Made by a program: the position numbers and the translations under genes
The notes under the pieces: model-generated
Told to the model about the DNA's origin: nothing
Databases searched by the model: none
Seen by the model: the letters and a program-made list of their open reading frames with translations, nothing else
Assembly: GCA_002498525.1 (NCBI GenBank)
Contig: DAHR01000001.1
Coordinates: forward strand, 1,303-31,543
DNA length: 30,241 nucleotides
Direction: 5' to 3'
From: Euryarchaeota archaeon UBA58
Lineage (GTDB): Archaea > Thermoplasmatota > Poseidoniia > Poseidoniales > Thalassarchaeaceae
Part shown: positions 7,991 through 16,503 of the stretch, in pieces
Position numbering within the stretch: position 1 is the stretch's first letter
How the letters are laid out: each line of letters starts with the position of its first letter

Positions 7991-9031
7991 TCAAAGACCG
8001 TAGTACTCATCGATGGCTGCGTCGGTCTTTGCAACACTTGCGCGCCAGTCAGTTTCAGTACCCATCAAAGCGCGAATACAATCGACATTCTCAGGAATGA
8101 CATCGCTCTCTTGGTGAATCGCTTGGAAGTAGTACAATCGGTCACCAACCAACTTCACTCCATCCTCCCAGACGAAGATCTCGTGCAAGTCACCCCATTT
8201 GCGACCGATGTCGCGAGCCATCTCCATGACTTCGGCTGTGGTCGTCAGACGGTTCTCAGCACCGTGCATGACGATGACTCGCGGGGTGTCCTTCCACATC
8301 TGCAGAACCGACTCGGTGGTCAGACCATGATTGGCAGGAAGGTCAGCGATTATCGAATGAACATGCATTATCGTCGTCGGAACGGCGACGGCAAGCGAAT
8401 TGATCTCGATCTCAGGCTTCACCGTCATCACATCGGGTCCGTGATGGCTCGGAACATTCAGAACCGGCTTGATCGCATTTATCGGGCCCTTCTTCGAATC
8501 GCCCGGGTCAGCGGCCCGTCGTATCATCGTGCATTCGACCCGCAACGAGCCACAATGCTCGTAGAGCGGCACAAGAGTGCGGGAGAGTCCGGTGGTGTTG
8601 CAAGAAACAACTCGTGTTCCTTCGGCGTTCAGATTGGCCTCGTGATTGGCGCAGGAAGTATACGAGAGGCCTGTCAGTGAATGCTTCTCGCCGCCTTGAA
8701 ACATATGCTTGATGCCCGCCGCTTGATACTTGGCGAGGTTGTCAGCACCCATTTTCCCAGGTGAACAATCGACGACTACATCAGCTGCGGCGAGCAGATC
8801 GGAGATTCCTCCGCTGCACTCGTAGCCCTGCTCGCCGAAGGCTGCGATTCGCGCCTCATCATCGAAGGTGCAATACAAGGGAAATCCCTTCTTTACAGCG
8901 AGGTCGCAGCCAAAAGAAGGACCTGTTTTGGTGACACCGATGATCTCCATGTCATCCTGTGCATCGATGGCGTCTGCGACGCGCTTTCCAATCGTCCCGA
9001 ATCCATTGATTGCGACTTTGATCTTCCCCAT
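7991..9031 (-). CDS. gap: Type II (archaeal) glyceraldehyde-3-phosphate dehydrogenase
   Basis: A 346-residue phosphorylating GAPDH of the archaeal type, interconverting glyceraldehyde-3-phosphate and 1,3-bisphosphoglycerate with NAD(P). In archaea it usually serves gluconeogenesis. The Rossmann motif NGFGTIGKRV is at residues 9-18 and the catalytic Cys144 lies in SCNTTGLSRTL, the signature that separates this family from bacterial GAPDH (SCTTN). Other conserved blocks are GGEKHSL and VPTTIMHVHS. I start at MGKIKVAING (9031), where the fold begins; a TTG at 9088 would add 19 residues with no counterpart in the family. The leader contains a small GC hairpin at 9047-9059. The gene is divergent from the glutamate-synthase-like gene across 217 bp. 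Confidence 0.93.
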   Translation of the reverse strand: MGKIKVAINGFGTIGKRVADAIDAQDDMEIIGVTKTGPSFGCDLAVKKGFPLYCTFDDEARIAAFGEQGYECSGGISDLLAAADVVVDCSPGKMGADNLAKYQAAGIKHMFQGGEKHSLTGLSYTSCANHEANLNAEGTRVVSCNTTGLSRTLVPLYEHCGSLRVECTMIRRAADPGDSKKGPINAIKPVLNVPSHHGPDVMTVKPEIEINSLAVAVPTTIMHVHSIIADLPANHGLTTESVLQMWKDTPRVIVMHGAENRLTTTAEVMEMARDIGRKWGDLHEIFVWEDGVKLVGDRLYYFQAIHQESDVIPENVDCIRALMGTETDWRASVAKTDAAIDEYYGL

Positions 9032-9248
9032 CGGCTGAACCCCATGCGCCCTTTGGGCGTTCCAATGCCCTCGCCTGCCCTCTATCAATGATGCTCTTTG
9101 GTTTCGCCTCGTAAAATCCCCATCACTTCACTCGCCGCAACCCGAACTGTTTGATCAGTCGAGATTTCTCGTCACATCGTCTGTTAGAGAGTCGAATGGC
9201 CCGTCAGTATGAAGACAGTGGCCATTCCTCTCTGCGTTAGGGAGTACC
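9032..9248. promoter_or_regulatory. Divergent promoter region, gap / glutamate-synthase-like gene
   Basis: 217 bp without a gene. On the minus strand ATTTTACG near 9107-9115 and ATTGATAG near 9084-9092 are candidate TATA elements for gap. A hairpin CGCCC-TTT-GGGCG lies at 9047-9059 (5 GC pairs, 3-nt loop) and would fall in the gap leader. GGGAG at 9240-9244 precedes the ATG of the plus-strand gene. No clear plus-strand TATA box was found. Confidence 0.4.
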
Positions 9249-10790
9249 ATGCGCGAGGTCACGGCGAAGAGTGTCAAGCTGAATCGTGACCTCGACGGAA
9301 TGCTCGAACAGGCACTCGAGCGCGACCTGCTGGTCCGCATCGGATGGGGCAAGCAAGGTGATGAGAAACCAAAAAAAGGGGAGATCGGTGTGATTACACA
9401 TTTGCCGCCCAAGTCGCGAGTTCTGCTCTTGGGAGACTTGGGCGAATGCGCCGGCGCCATGAACGAAGGTGGCACTTTCACTCTACAGGGCGGCTGCGCA
9501 TCGATGCTCGGCGCATTCCAAACCTCTGGTCGAATAACTGTCGAGCGAGACGCCGGTGACCGTGTCGGCCACCGGATGTCAGGCGGCGAGATCATCGTCC
9601 AGGGTTCGGCCGCCGAGGAGGCCGGTGCAGGAATGCGCGGTGGCGTCATCATCGTACGCGGGCACGTGGGGAAGATGGCTGGAGCGGCAATGGAAGACGG
9701 TGTGCTGATCATCCTCGGTTCTGCTGGAACGGAGCCGGGACTCGGTATGCTGGGAGGGCGTGTGATTGTCGCTGGAAGTTGCCCTCCACCCGGTGAAGGT
9801 ACTGCGATGCGCTCGATAACGGAAGACGAACTTGAAGAATTGTCAGAGCATCTCGAGCCTCTCGGCCTGCAATTGGATCCCGATGCTCTTGTTCTGGTTC
9901 CGACGGAAGCGGGACCTCCGATTGGTGAGAGGCCTGAATACTCCGTCGCCGAAGGATTCGACGGTATTGGTCTGGTGCCCTCGAGTCGAGACCGGCTACC
10001 GGAACACAGCGCTCTCGACACCTTGTCGCTGATACTCCCAGCAGGCCTTGAGGAGCATGGATTATTGTGCCCACTTCCATGGATCGTGGAATGCGAGAGA
10101 ATGACTGCTGCAACCGGCCGATATGGAACGGTTCAACCTGGTCTGGTGAGAACTGAACCGAGGTATAACGACCTCATACTCATCGACGAGTCCAATCTTC
10201 TCCAGGCTGCGAATGTGATTCAGAACTGCGCCGGCATGGTACTGGATCTGAACGGTTTACCGGCCATCAATGATGCTGAGGTCGAAGCCCTTCTGGTCTC
10301 ATTATACAGCAGGATGAGAGACGACTCGCTGGTCTTCCTCAAGGACAGCGTGGCGCGAGTCGATCACTTGTTTCGACTGGTTGTCGATCTCGACCTCGAC
10401 GGAGCGGTGGTCGATGCTGCCTTGCCCGGTGGCGGAAGAGCCGCTTCTGCTCTGCCTCGAATCGGCCTTGCCGCTCAAGCGATGAATCTCGTCACTCAGG
10501 GCCGAAATCTCCTCATAGAACTCGATGAAGCGCCCACTGCCGAGGATCTCCTGATCGCTATCGGAGCTGGCTGCGTCGCCGTCGTGGCTCCGCCAGCCGA
10601 TGATGATATCGAAGCGGTACTCGGCTGGCTCGATGGCACTCTACGCGGCTGGATGCGCGAATTGGGCGTCGCCGATCTTGCCCAGATCAATCGCAGCAAC
10701 CTCAGAGCCCTCGATTATGACACAGCCGCGATCTCCGGCTTGAGGCTCATCGGCTACGAGCGACCTCTTCCCATGTGGCTCGGAAACTGA
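9249..10790 (+). CDS. Glutamate-synthase-like fusion: GXGXG domain + FMN-like domain
   Basis: A 513-residue protein related to the C-terminal half of the glutamate synthase large subunit, in the opposite domain order. Residues about 55-180 form the GXGXG right-handed beta-helix, with stacked turns such as GDLGECAGAMNEGG, GHRMSGGEIIVQGS, GAGMRGGVIIVRG and GLGMLGGRVIVAG. Residues about 235-513 resemble the FMN-binding TIM barrel: VFLKDS, LDGAVVDAALPGGG, LPRIGLAAQAMN, IAIGAGCVAVVAPP, then the terminal LRGWMRELGVADLAQI helix. In GltB the FMN barrel precedes GXGXG. No glutamine amidotransferase domain is present and the Cys cluster that holds the 3Fe-4S centre after the barrel is not seen. It may act with separate partners in ammonia-dependent glutamate synthesis, or have another role. 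GGGAG before the ATG supports the start. pheT follows 9 nt later, so the two are cotranscribed. Confidence 0.72.
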   Translation: MREVTAKSVKLNRDLDGMLEQALERDLLVRIGWGKQGDEKPKKGEIGVITHLPPKSRVLLLGDLGECAGAMNEGGTFTLQGGCASMLGAFQTSGRITVERDAGDRVGHRMSGGEIIVQGSAAEEAGAGMRGGVIIVRGHVGKMAGAAMEDGVLIILGSAGTEPGLGMLGGRVIVAGSCPPPGEGTAMRSITEDELEELSEHLEPLGLQLDPDALVLVPTEAGPPIGERPEYSVAEGFDGIGLVPSSRDRLPEHSALDTLSLILPAGLEEHGLLCPLPWIVECERMTAATGRYGTVQPGLVRTEPRYNDLILIDESNLLQAANVIQNCAGMVLDLNGLPAINDAEVEALLVSLYSRMRDDSLVFLKDSVARVDHLFRLVVDLDLDGAVVDAALPGGGRAASALPRIGLAAQAMNLVTQGRNLLIELDEAPTAEDLLIAIGAGCVAVVAPPADDDIEAVLGWLDGTLRGWMRELGVADLAQINRSNLRALDYDTAAISGLRLIGYERPLPMWLGN

Positions 10791-10795
10791 GGTGA
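10789..10795 (+). promoter_or_regulatory. Shine-Dalgarno of pheT
   Basis: GAGGTGA overlaps the TGA stop of the preceding gene and ends 4 nt before the pheT ATG at 10800, indicating coupled translation. Confidence 0.65.
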
Positions 10796-10799
10796 GCAG

Positions 10800-12554
10800 A
10801 TGCCGACGATAACCTTGCAGCACTCACTGCTGCGCTCCATTCAGGCTCGGCACGACGACGAATATGATCCAGACGATTGGCTGTCCCGTCTCTCACAGAT
10901 CGGTTGTGTCGTCGAAGGCAGCGATGAGAATGGAATAGAAATCGAGGTTTTTCCGGACAGACCCGACCTGCTTAGCCACGAGACGATGGCGAGAGCAGCA
11001 CGTTCTTTCCTCGGCTCAGCTTTGCAGCCACCATTCTTCGATGTCAAGGACAGTGGCATCGAAATGAGTGTCGATACCAGCCTCAAGACGGTTCGTCCAG
11101 TCATTCTCGGCGCGGTAGTTCGTGGCGTGGATACGGGCGAGACTGCGGCTGAGAAAGATGAATTCATCCAGTCACTCATGGATCATCAGGAGAAGCTCCA
11201 CCTGAGCCTCGGCCGGCGTCGAAGATTCTCGTCGATCGGAGTCCATGACCTCGCGACCTTGGCACCGCCGTTCAGAGTCATCACTGTACCGGGCGATCAT
11301 GCCTTCGTGCCACTCGCGATGAGCCAGGAGATGAGTATCGATGAAATTCTCACAGAGCACCCCAAAGGCACCGAATACGCTCACCTGATGGCAGATCTCG
11401 ACGTTTATCCAGTGATCCTCGATTCAAACGACGACATCCTTTCCTTCCCCCCCATCATAAATGGCGACCACACGACCGTGACCGCTTCCACCACTGACTT
11501 CTTCATCGATGTGACAGGATGGAATGAGCGCTCTTGTGAGGCTTGTCTTCTGCTTGTCTGCTTGTCTCTTGCGGAACGCGGAGGCAGCGTCGAGAGTGTT
11601 CAGGTCACCGGCTGCGACGGCAAGGTCCGACTGACCCCGGTGGGAGAAGCGCGCGAACACCGTATATCTGACCGACTGATTGAGCGAATCCTCGGACTTT
11701 CCCTTGAATCGGAGCAGATCGCCAAGGCCATAAATCGGATGGGAGGTCAGTTACTCGCAAGCCGAGCGGTTACCGATGGTGTAGAGCGCGGCGAGCGCTG
11801 GGCCGACCTCGTGGTCGGGGAACGCGAGCACGTCATCGCCATGCCACGCTGGCGCTCAGACATCATGCATCCAGTCGATGTCATCGAAGACATAGCAATC
11901 GGATACGGTTACGACAATATGCCCAGAATCCTCTCAAAAGTCCACATGGACGCGATTCCTCTGAAGTCCTCGGATCTGCACCGACGAGCAAGACAGAGTC
12001 TCCGCTCACTGAACCTCCAGGAGACCCAGAGCCTCACGCTCTCCTGTGAGCGTGACCAGTTCGGGAGCGTCCGCTGGAATCCGAAGGGCGGAGTGACGAA
12101 GATGACCAACCCGATCACCAAGGATCACACCATTCTGCGACAACACATTCTTCCAAGTCTCCTGCAACTTCTCAGTGCCAATCGCCATCACGAATTGCCG
12201 CAGCGAGTCTACGAACTCGGAACTGTGGTGATCGATGCACGGAACAAGAGTCGAGCCGCCTGGGCCTGCGCGGAAGTCGACGCTGGATTCGCTGCGGCCA
12301 AGGGGCTCGTACAGGCTCTGCTCCGAGACCTTGGTGCGGACCTCTCGGAGGTGGTTTGGGAAGCCCTTCCCGCAGGCGAAGGGCCATGGATCTTTGGCCG
12401 GGGAGCGAGAGTTCTTCTCGACGGTGTGGAAATAGGTCAATTCGGCGAGGTCGATCCCGCAGTCAGTTCAGAATTCGGCCTGCGCGTGCCGATTCAAGCC
12501 GGAGATTTCGACATCGACGCCTTGGGCCAAATCATTCCTGATCCGGTGCTCTGA
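10800..12554 (+). CDS. pheT: Phenylalanyl-tRNA synthetase beta subunit (archaeal type)
   Basis: A 584-residue beta subunit of the alpha2-beta2 PheRS that charges tRNA-Phe. It is the archaeal/eukaryotic form: no N-terminal OB (tRNA-binding) domain and no C-terminal anticodon domain. Residues about 85-270 are the B3/B4 editing domain and about 280-372 the B5 domain, with the conserved PRWRSDIMHPVDVIEDIAIG segment ending in YGYDNMP at 370-375. The catalytic-like core has NPITKDHTILRQHILPSLL (437-455) and YELGTV (471-476). The start fits the family and carries a Shine-Dalgarno sequence. The partner pheS is not in the window, so the subunits are either unlinked or lie further away. Confidence 0.93.
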   Translation: MPTITLQHSLLRSIQARHDDEYDPDDWLSRLSQIGCVVEGSDENGIEIEVFPDRPDLLSHETMARAARSFLGSALQPPFFDVKDSGIEMSVDTSLKTVRPVILGAVVRGVDTGETAAEKDEFIQSLMDHQEKLHLSLGRRRRFSSIGVHDLATLAPPFRVITVPGDHAFVPLAMSQEMSIDEILTEHPKGTEYAHLMADLDVYPVILDSNDDILSFPPIINGDHTTVTASTTDFFIDVTGWNERSCEACLLLVCLSLAERGGSVESVQVTGCDGKVRLTPVGEAREHRISDRLIERILGLSLESEQIAKAINRMGGQLLASRAVTDGVERGERWADLVVGEREHVIAMPRWRSDIMHPVDVIEDIAIGYGYDNMPRILSKVHMDAIPLKSSDLHRRARQSLRSLNLQETQSLTLSCERDQFGSVRWNPKGGVTKMTNPITKDHTILRQHILPSLLQLLSANRHHELPQRVYELGTVVIDARNKSRAAWACAEVDAGFAAAKGLVQALLRDLGADLSEVVWEALPAGEGPWIFGRGARVLLDGVEIGQFGEVDPAVSSEFGLRVPIQAGDFDIDALGQIIPDPVL

Positions 12555-12583
12555 AGCCATTCGCTCCAAAGCAGCGACCGGTT

Positions 12584-12772
12584 CTAATCGTCTCCACCGA
12601 GGAGCGCCATCGCTTCGAGGAAGGATTTCTTCTCGAGATGTGATCTGTCGACCATCTTCTTCTCCTGAGAATCATCCTTCTTTCTCTCGTATTCCACGAC
12701 CAACTGCTCCTTCGATTTTGCAGGAGCCGGCGGCGCGGTGGTTTTCTTCCTGAATGGCCACACTGATGCCAT
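12584..12772 (-). CDS. Small charged protein, 62 aa, unknown
   Basis: A 62-residue frame lying tail-to-tail with pheT (29 bp gap) and divergent from the SGNH gene. It starts MASVWPFRKKTTAPPAPAK and continues with a Lys/Glu/Asp-rich helical segment (EYERKKDDSQEKKMV) and a C-terminal FLEAMALLGGDD. There is no TM segment, signal peptide or Cys. The length of open frame in an otherwise gene-free 280 bp and the protein-like composition argue that it is real, but no family is recognised. CACCC-rich sequence upstream gives no strong Shine-Dalgarno. Confidence 0.5.
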   Translation of the reverse strand: MASVWPFRKKTTAPPAPAKSKEQLVVEYERKKDDSQEKKMVDRSHLEKKSFLEAMALLGGDD

Positions 12773-12826
12773 GAAGGGTGAGCAGCACCCTATCCCATAG
12801 ACCCTTCCTTTCCTGGAATCATCATC

Positions 12827-12832
12827 GAGGGG
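12827..12832 (+). promoter_or_regulatory. Shine-Dalgarno-like site of SGNH gene
   Basis: GAGGGG ends 5 nt before the ATG at 12838. This favours that start over the in-frame ATG at 12868 and the earlier 12778 start. Confidence 0.5.
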
Positions 12833-12837
12833 TAGGG

Positions 12838-15702
12838 ATGAAAGGCACAGAACGAGGGGCCTCGCTCATGAATGAGCGTCAGATGGCCCTTCTGCTCATT
12901 TTCGTCTTGGTGACCTCTTTGCACGCGCCGAGCCCTCTTTCGGAGCCGTCCCAAAGCGCAGAATCCGCGGCTAGAACCCCCACTTTGGACATCCTGATGC
13001 TGGGTAATTCCTACACCTCGAACAACCAATTGAACATTCGAGTAGAGAACCTGCTAAATGCCGCGGGGCATAATTCCGATGTCGAGGCTCTGACGAGCGG
13101 GGGTAAGACTCTCGCATGGCATGGTGATGAAGCAGCGAAGTCGGGCACACAATGGAATACGAGTCTGGCTCAACGACATGATTACGTCATTCTGCAGGAT
13201 CAGAGTCAGGTTCCTGGATTTCCGACCAGTTCCACTTATTGGCAGGAAAGTCTCGATGGCGCAGAATACATCGATTCGCGGGTCGAAGCAAAGGGTGGCG
13301 ATACGATTTTCCTCCAGACCTGGGGATATCGATTCGGCGATGAGAACAACCAGTGGAGGTATCCAGATTATCCTACGATGCACGGTCATCTGCGTGATGG
13401 CTACCTGATGTACGCGGAGAATCTCAGCACTTCACAGCGACCAGTATTCATCGCGCCGGTCGGGGAGGCATTCGCATTCATCTATGACGATTCTGCGAAT
13501 TCAACCGCCAATGGCACACCGTTCTCGGCTCTCTATGCAAGTGATGACAAACACCCTTCGATCCAGGGGACTTACCTTGCAGCCTGCGTCATCCATGTGA
13601 CAATCACGGGTCAGCCCTCAGTCGGCTTGCCAAGTACTGGCGGAATCAACGCCTCTCGGACATTGCTGCTTCAGCAGGCGGCTGATCATGTCGTCCTCAA
13701 CAGAACCGCATACTGGGATTTCCCTTGGGAATTCGATATGGATGATGTGACATTCGGGGTCGAATCGGGTTCGATCTTCAACATCGACCCCGGCGCCACC
13801 ATTGGCATTGGAGTCAATTTCACCAATCGTGAGGAGATGGACACGACTGCACTCGTGGACGTCAGTGGGCCGGTCGACTGGACACTCAGTTGGTCCAATC
13901 CAACGACGCCTGAAGTCGGGCATTCATACGATGCACCTTCGGACGAGACTCAGTGGCTCCAGTTCAGCATCGAAGCCCCGATCGTCGATGGCGGCTTTCC
14001 CCTCGCTGGTTCACTGCACGACTTCAGCGTCCATCTGGTCGGCGACTCGGACGGAGCTGAGGATTGGTACAATTTCTCGATGCGCTACGGCATCTTGAAT
14101 GCCATCGAATTGGTCGAGGGAGGAGGAAACGCTTCGATCGAACCGGGTGGTATAGTAAATCTCAAAGTCTTCGTCAAGAATATCGGCAACACGCCGAACT
14201 CACTCGGAATCAACATGGCTCCGCTCGACGAGAACGGTAACCAGATCGGCACCGCAGGTCACTCCTTCGCACACGAGGGTTGGACGGCGATCATCTACGA
14301 CAGAAGTTCGCTCGAGGACATGGCTCCTGGTGAGACTGCGATGGTTCGGCTGCAAGTCGAATCTCCATTCCTCTCATCTGGATTTCTGATGATGGAGATT
14401 CAGATCTGGGCTCAAGGAGTCCAAGAGGTCGAGACCTTCACTCAGAGTGTCATCATCGTCCCGAGATCGGGAGCGGCGTTGGGAATCACCGATGTCGATT
14501 GTCGATTCGATACCGCACCTGGCGAGACGTGCATGGTCGATTTATTCATCGAAAACACTGGAGATGCTGGCTTCCTCTTCAATCTCAGCATTGTCGAAAT
14601 GCCGGATTGGCTCAGCGTGAACATCGCCGATTACACCCGCTTCCTAGGCCCCGGACAGACCGTCCATGGAATCGAGGTGGAGATTCTGCTGGATTCTGGG
14701 CTGGCCGCCGGCCTTGCTGGTGGCGTCACAATTGAAGTCGAAGTCGATGGCTGGGTTCCCGCTGAAATCTCCTTCGATGTGGCCGTCGCAGCCGTTCACT
14801 CCTGGCAATTGATGCGCTCTGATGCTGAGGTTGTCGATGGGCGTTTGACCGCCTATTGGGAGATGATGAATACCGGAAATGGTGCCGATGGTCTGGTCGT
14901 TAGTGTCGATTGCAATGTCTTCACCGATTTCGGAGTAATTGCAGCCACGGGTACCCCTTCGGAGAACATCGGGGACGAGACCCGCTCGTTCCAGATTCTC
15001 GATGTCCCTGAGGGAACGAGCGTGATCTTCGAGGTCTGGATGGATGTTCCCGAGCAAGCACCGATCGAGACAGAGGCGATTCTCACCGTCGAAGCGCGCT
15101 CGATTCGAGACCCTTCGGTCATCTTCAGTGTGGACCACTCTGCGACGATCGCCGGTGCCTCAGGAAGCGATCCCACAGGCCCAAGCGAAGATGAACCATC
15201 AGCATTCACGAAATTCATACAAACATGGCTTGAAACAATCCTCATTCTAGCTATCAGCGTGATAGGTTCCGTCGGGCTGGTGCTGGCGATTCGCCATCGA
15301 ATCGAGAAAGAACGTGGTTGGCATGGCAGAAACAACCCTGAAGACGCGGTCGAAGAACCAAAGGAATGGCTGACGAAGTTCGAGGGTGGAGGTGAGGAAG
15401 CACCAGAAATCATCGAGAGTCCGACAACGGATGTAGCGAGTTTCCGTGCAGAATTCATCGAGAAATCCGGTGACCATTCACGCATCGCCGAACCCGCACC
15501 GGATCAAAACGTAATCGAGAGTGCGGGGGAGGTTCTCGAGGAAGCCCTCGTCGAGGATGCAATTCTGGATGCCATCGAAATCGCCGACGCAATGCAAGAA
15601 GACGACCTGATTCACCCCGACAATCTGCTTCTCGACCTCGACGATTTCAACGATAGACTCGACAATCTAGGCAAAGAACTGCGCGATGATGAAGACCCTT
15701 GA
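12838..15702 (+). CDS. Giant surface SGNH/GDSL-hydrolase-like protein
   Basis: A 954-residue type I membrane protein. After a signal peptide (core MALLLIFVLVTSL) comes a domain of about 230 residues with SGNH-hydrolase features: block I LMLGNSYTSNNQ with Ser58, then TSGGKTLAWH, then YVILQDQSQVP, and a terminal Asp236-x-x-His239 in SDDKHPSIQGTYLAA. The pattern is closest to DUF4886-like members of the superfamily, which act on ester or glycan-linked substrates. The rest of the ectodomain is tandem Ig/CARDB-like beta domains. A TM helix at about 797-818 (ILILAISVIGSVGLVLAI) leads to a roughly 135-residue acidic cytoplasmic tail. I favour the 12838 ATG because of GAGGGG 5 nt upstream; 12868 also yields a signal peptide. 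The substrate is unknown. Confidence 0.78.
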   Translation: MKGTERGASLMNERQMALLLIFVLVTSLHAPSPLSEPSQSAESAARTPTLDILMLGNSYTSNNQLNIRVENLLNAAGHNSDVEALTSGGKTLAWHGDEAAKSGTQWNTSLAQRHDYVILQDQSQVPGFPTSSTYWQESLDGAEYIDSRVEAKGGDTIFLQTWGYRFGDENNQWRYPDYPTMHGHLRDGYLMYAENLSTSQRPVFIAPVGEAFAFIYDDSANSTANGTPFSALYASDDKHPSIQGTYLAACVIHVTITGQPSVGLPSTGGINASRTLLLQQAADHVVLNRTAYWDFPWEFDMDDVTFGVESGSIFNIDPGATIGIGVNFTNREEMDTTALVDVSGPVDWTLSWSNPTTPEVGHSYDAPSDETQWLQFSIEAPIVDGGFPLAGSLHDFSVHLVGDSDGAEDWYNFSMRYGILNAIELVEGGGNASIEPGGIVNLKVFVKNIGNTPNSLGINMAPLDENGNQIGTAGHSFAHEGWTAIIYDRSSLEDMAPGETAMVRLQVESPFLSSGFLMMEIQIWAQGVQEVETFTQSVIIVPRSGAALGITDVDCRFDTAPGETCMVDLFIENTGDAGFLFNLSIVEMPDWLSVNIADYTRFLGPGQTVHGIEVEILLDSGLAAGLAGGVTIEVEVDGWVPAEISFDVAVAAVHSWQLMRSDAEVVDGRLTAYWEMMNTGNGADGLVVSVDCNVFTDFGVIAATGTPSENIGDETRSFQILDVPEGTSVIFEVWMDVPEQAPIETEAILTVEARSIRDPSVIFSVDHSATIAGASGSDPTGPSEDEPSAFTKFIQTWLETILILAISVIGSVGLVLAIRHRIEKERGWHGRNNPEDAVEEPKEWLTKFEGGGEEAPEIIESPTTDVASFRAEFIEKSGDHSRIAEPAPDQNVIESAGEVLEEALVEDAILDAIEIADAMQEDDLIHPDNLLLDLDDFNDRLDNLGKELRDDEDP

Positions 15703-15719
15703 GCCTATCCAATCGGCCC

Positions 15720-16454
15720 ATGAGTGACTGGCTCATCGGCATTGATGAAGCGGGTCGAGGCCCCGTCATCGGCCCACTCGTCGTCTCTGCTTTGGCGATT
15801 CCCGCTACGGATCGATCATCCTTGGTCGACCTGGGCGTTAGAGATTCGAAAGACCTGACTGTTCATGCCCGAGAGTCCATTCAAGAGTCGATAAGACAAC
15901 TCACAAGGCAGCGCGACTGGGGCATCGGCACCATCGTCTGCGAGCCGGCACGAATCGATGTCAATCGACTCGATTCCGACCTCAACCGCCTCGAAATCGA
16001 GCTCTTTGCAGAAGCCATACGCTCCGCAATCGACCCGGATGACGGCGGAATGATCCTCGCCGATGCCTGCGATGTTGACGAGGCGAGGTTCGCACGACGT
16101 CTGAGGGCAGCACTGGGCGGCGAATGGGCGCATTGGGAAATCGATGCGCGTCACGGCATGGATGCAACCGACCCTGTCGCAGGCGCTGCTTCTATAATCG
16201 CCAAAGTGACACGGGATGCTGCCATCGCCGAACACAGCGCTCGCCTCGGAATCGACCTCGGGTCAGGCTATCCCTCCGATCAACGGACCCGAGCAGCACT
16301 GCCAGACCTGCTCAACGGCGAGACCCCACACGACTGCTTGAGATGGAGTTGGTCGACAGTATCCGACCTCTGGCAGGAGATGCACTCTCGCCCAGTTCCT
16401 GTCCGCAGCCGCTCTGGTGGCGCAGTCGCGCAATCATCACTCGATGACTGGTGA
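15720..16454 (+). CDS. rnhB: Ribonuclease HII
   Basis: A 244-residue RNase HII that cuts RNA in RNA-DNA hybrids and removes single ribonucleotides from DNA. The active-site acidic residues are Asp9 and Glu10 (GIDEAGRGPVIGPL), Asp115 (LADACD) and Asp148 (HGMDATDPVAGAASIIAKVTRD), with RDSKDL between them. The last seven residues, QSSLDDW, fit a C-terminal PCNA-interacting peptide (Q-x-x-hydrophobic-x-x-aromatic), as reported for other archaeal RNase HII. I use the ATG at 15720, six residues before the GIDEAGRG motif, as is usual. A TTG at 15699 overlapping the stop of the SGNH gene is possible but adds an unneeded extension. It lies between the SGNH gene and gltX on the same strand. Confidence 0.93.
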   Translation: MSDWLIGIDEAGRGPVIGPLVVSALAIPATDRSSLVDLGVRDSKDLTVHARESIQESIRQLTRQRDWGIGTIVCEPARIDVNRLDSDLNRLEIELFAEAIRSAIDPDDGGMILADACDVDEARFARRLRAALGGEWAHWEIDARHGMDATDPVAGAASIIAKVTRDAAIAEHSARLGIDLGSGYPSDQRTRAALPDLLNGETPHDCLRWSWSTVSDLWQEMHSRPVPVRSRSGGAVAQSSLDDW

Positions 16455-16503
16455 GTCACATAAGCGTCAAATGCCTCATTTCACGGGTCAACCTCTGATA
16501 TTG

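Noticed and set aside
7895..8680. 261-residue plus-strand frame opposite GAPDH
   Set aside because: It is a shadow of the conserved GAPDH coding strand, with no recognisable motif and biased Arg/His content.
9032..9248. tRNA or small RNA gene in the largest gap
   Set aside because: No cloverleaf or conserved T-loop pattern could be found; only one small hairpin and promoter-like AT stretches.
9155..10021. 288-residue minus-strand frame opposite the GXGXG domain
   Set aside because: Pro/Ser/Arg-rich complement of Gly-rich codons; the plus strand has the recognisable beta-helix repeats.
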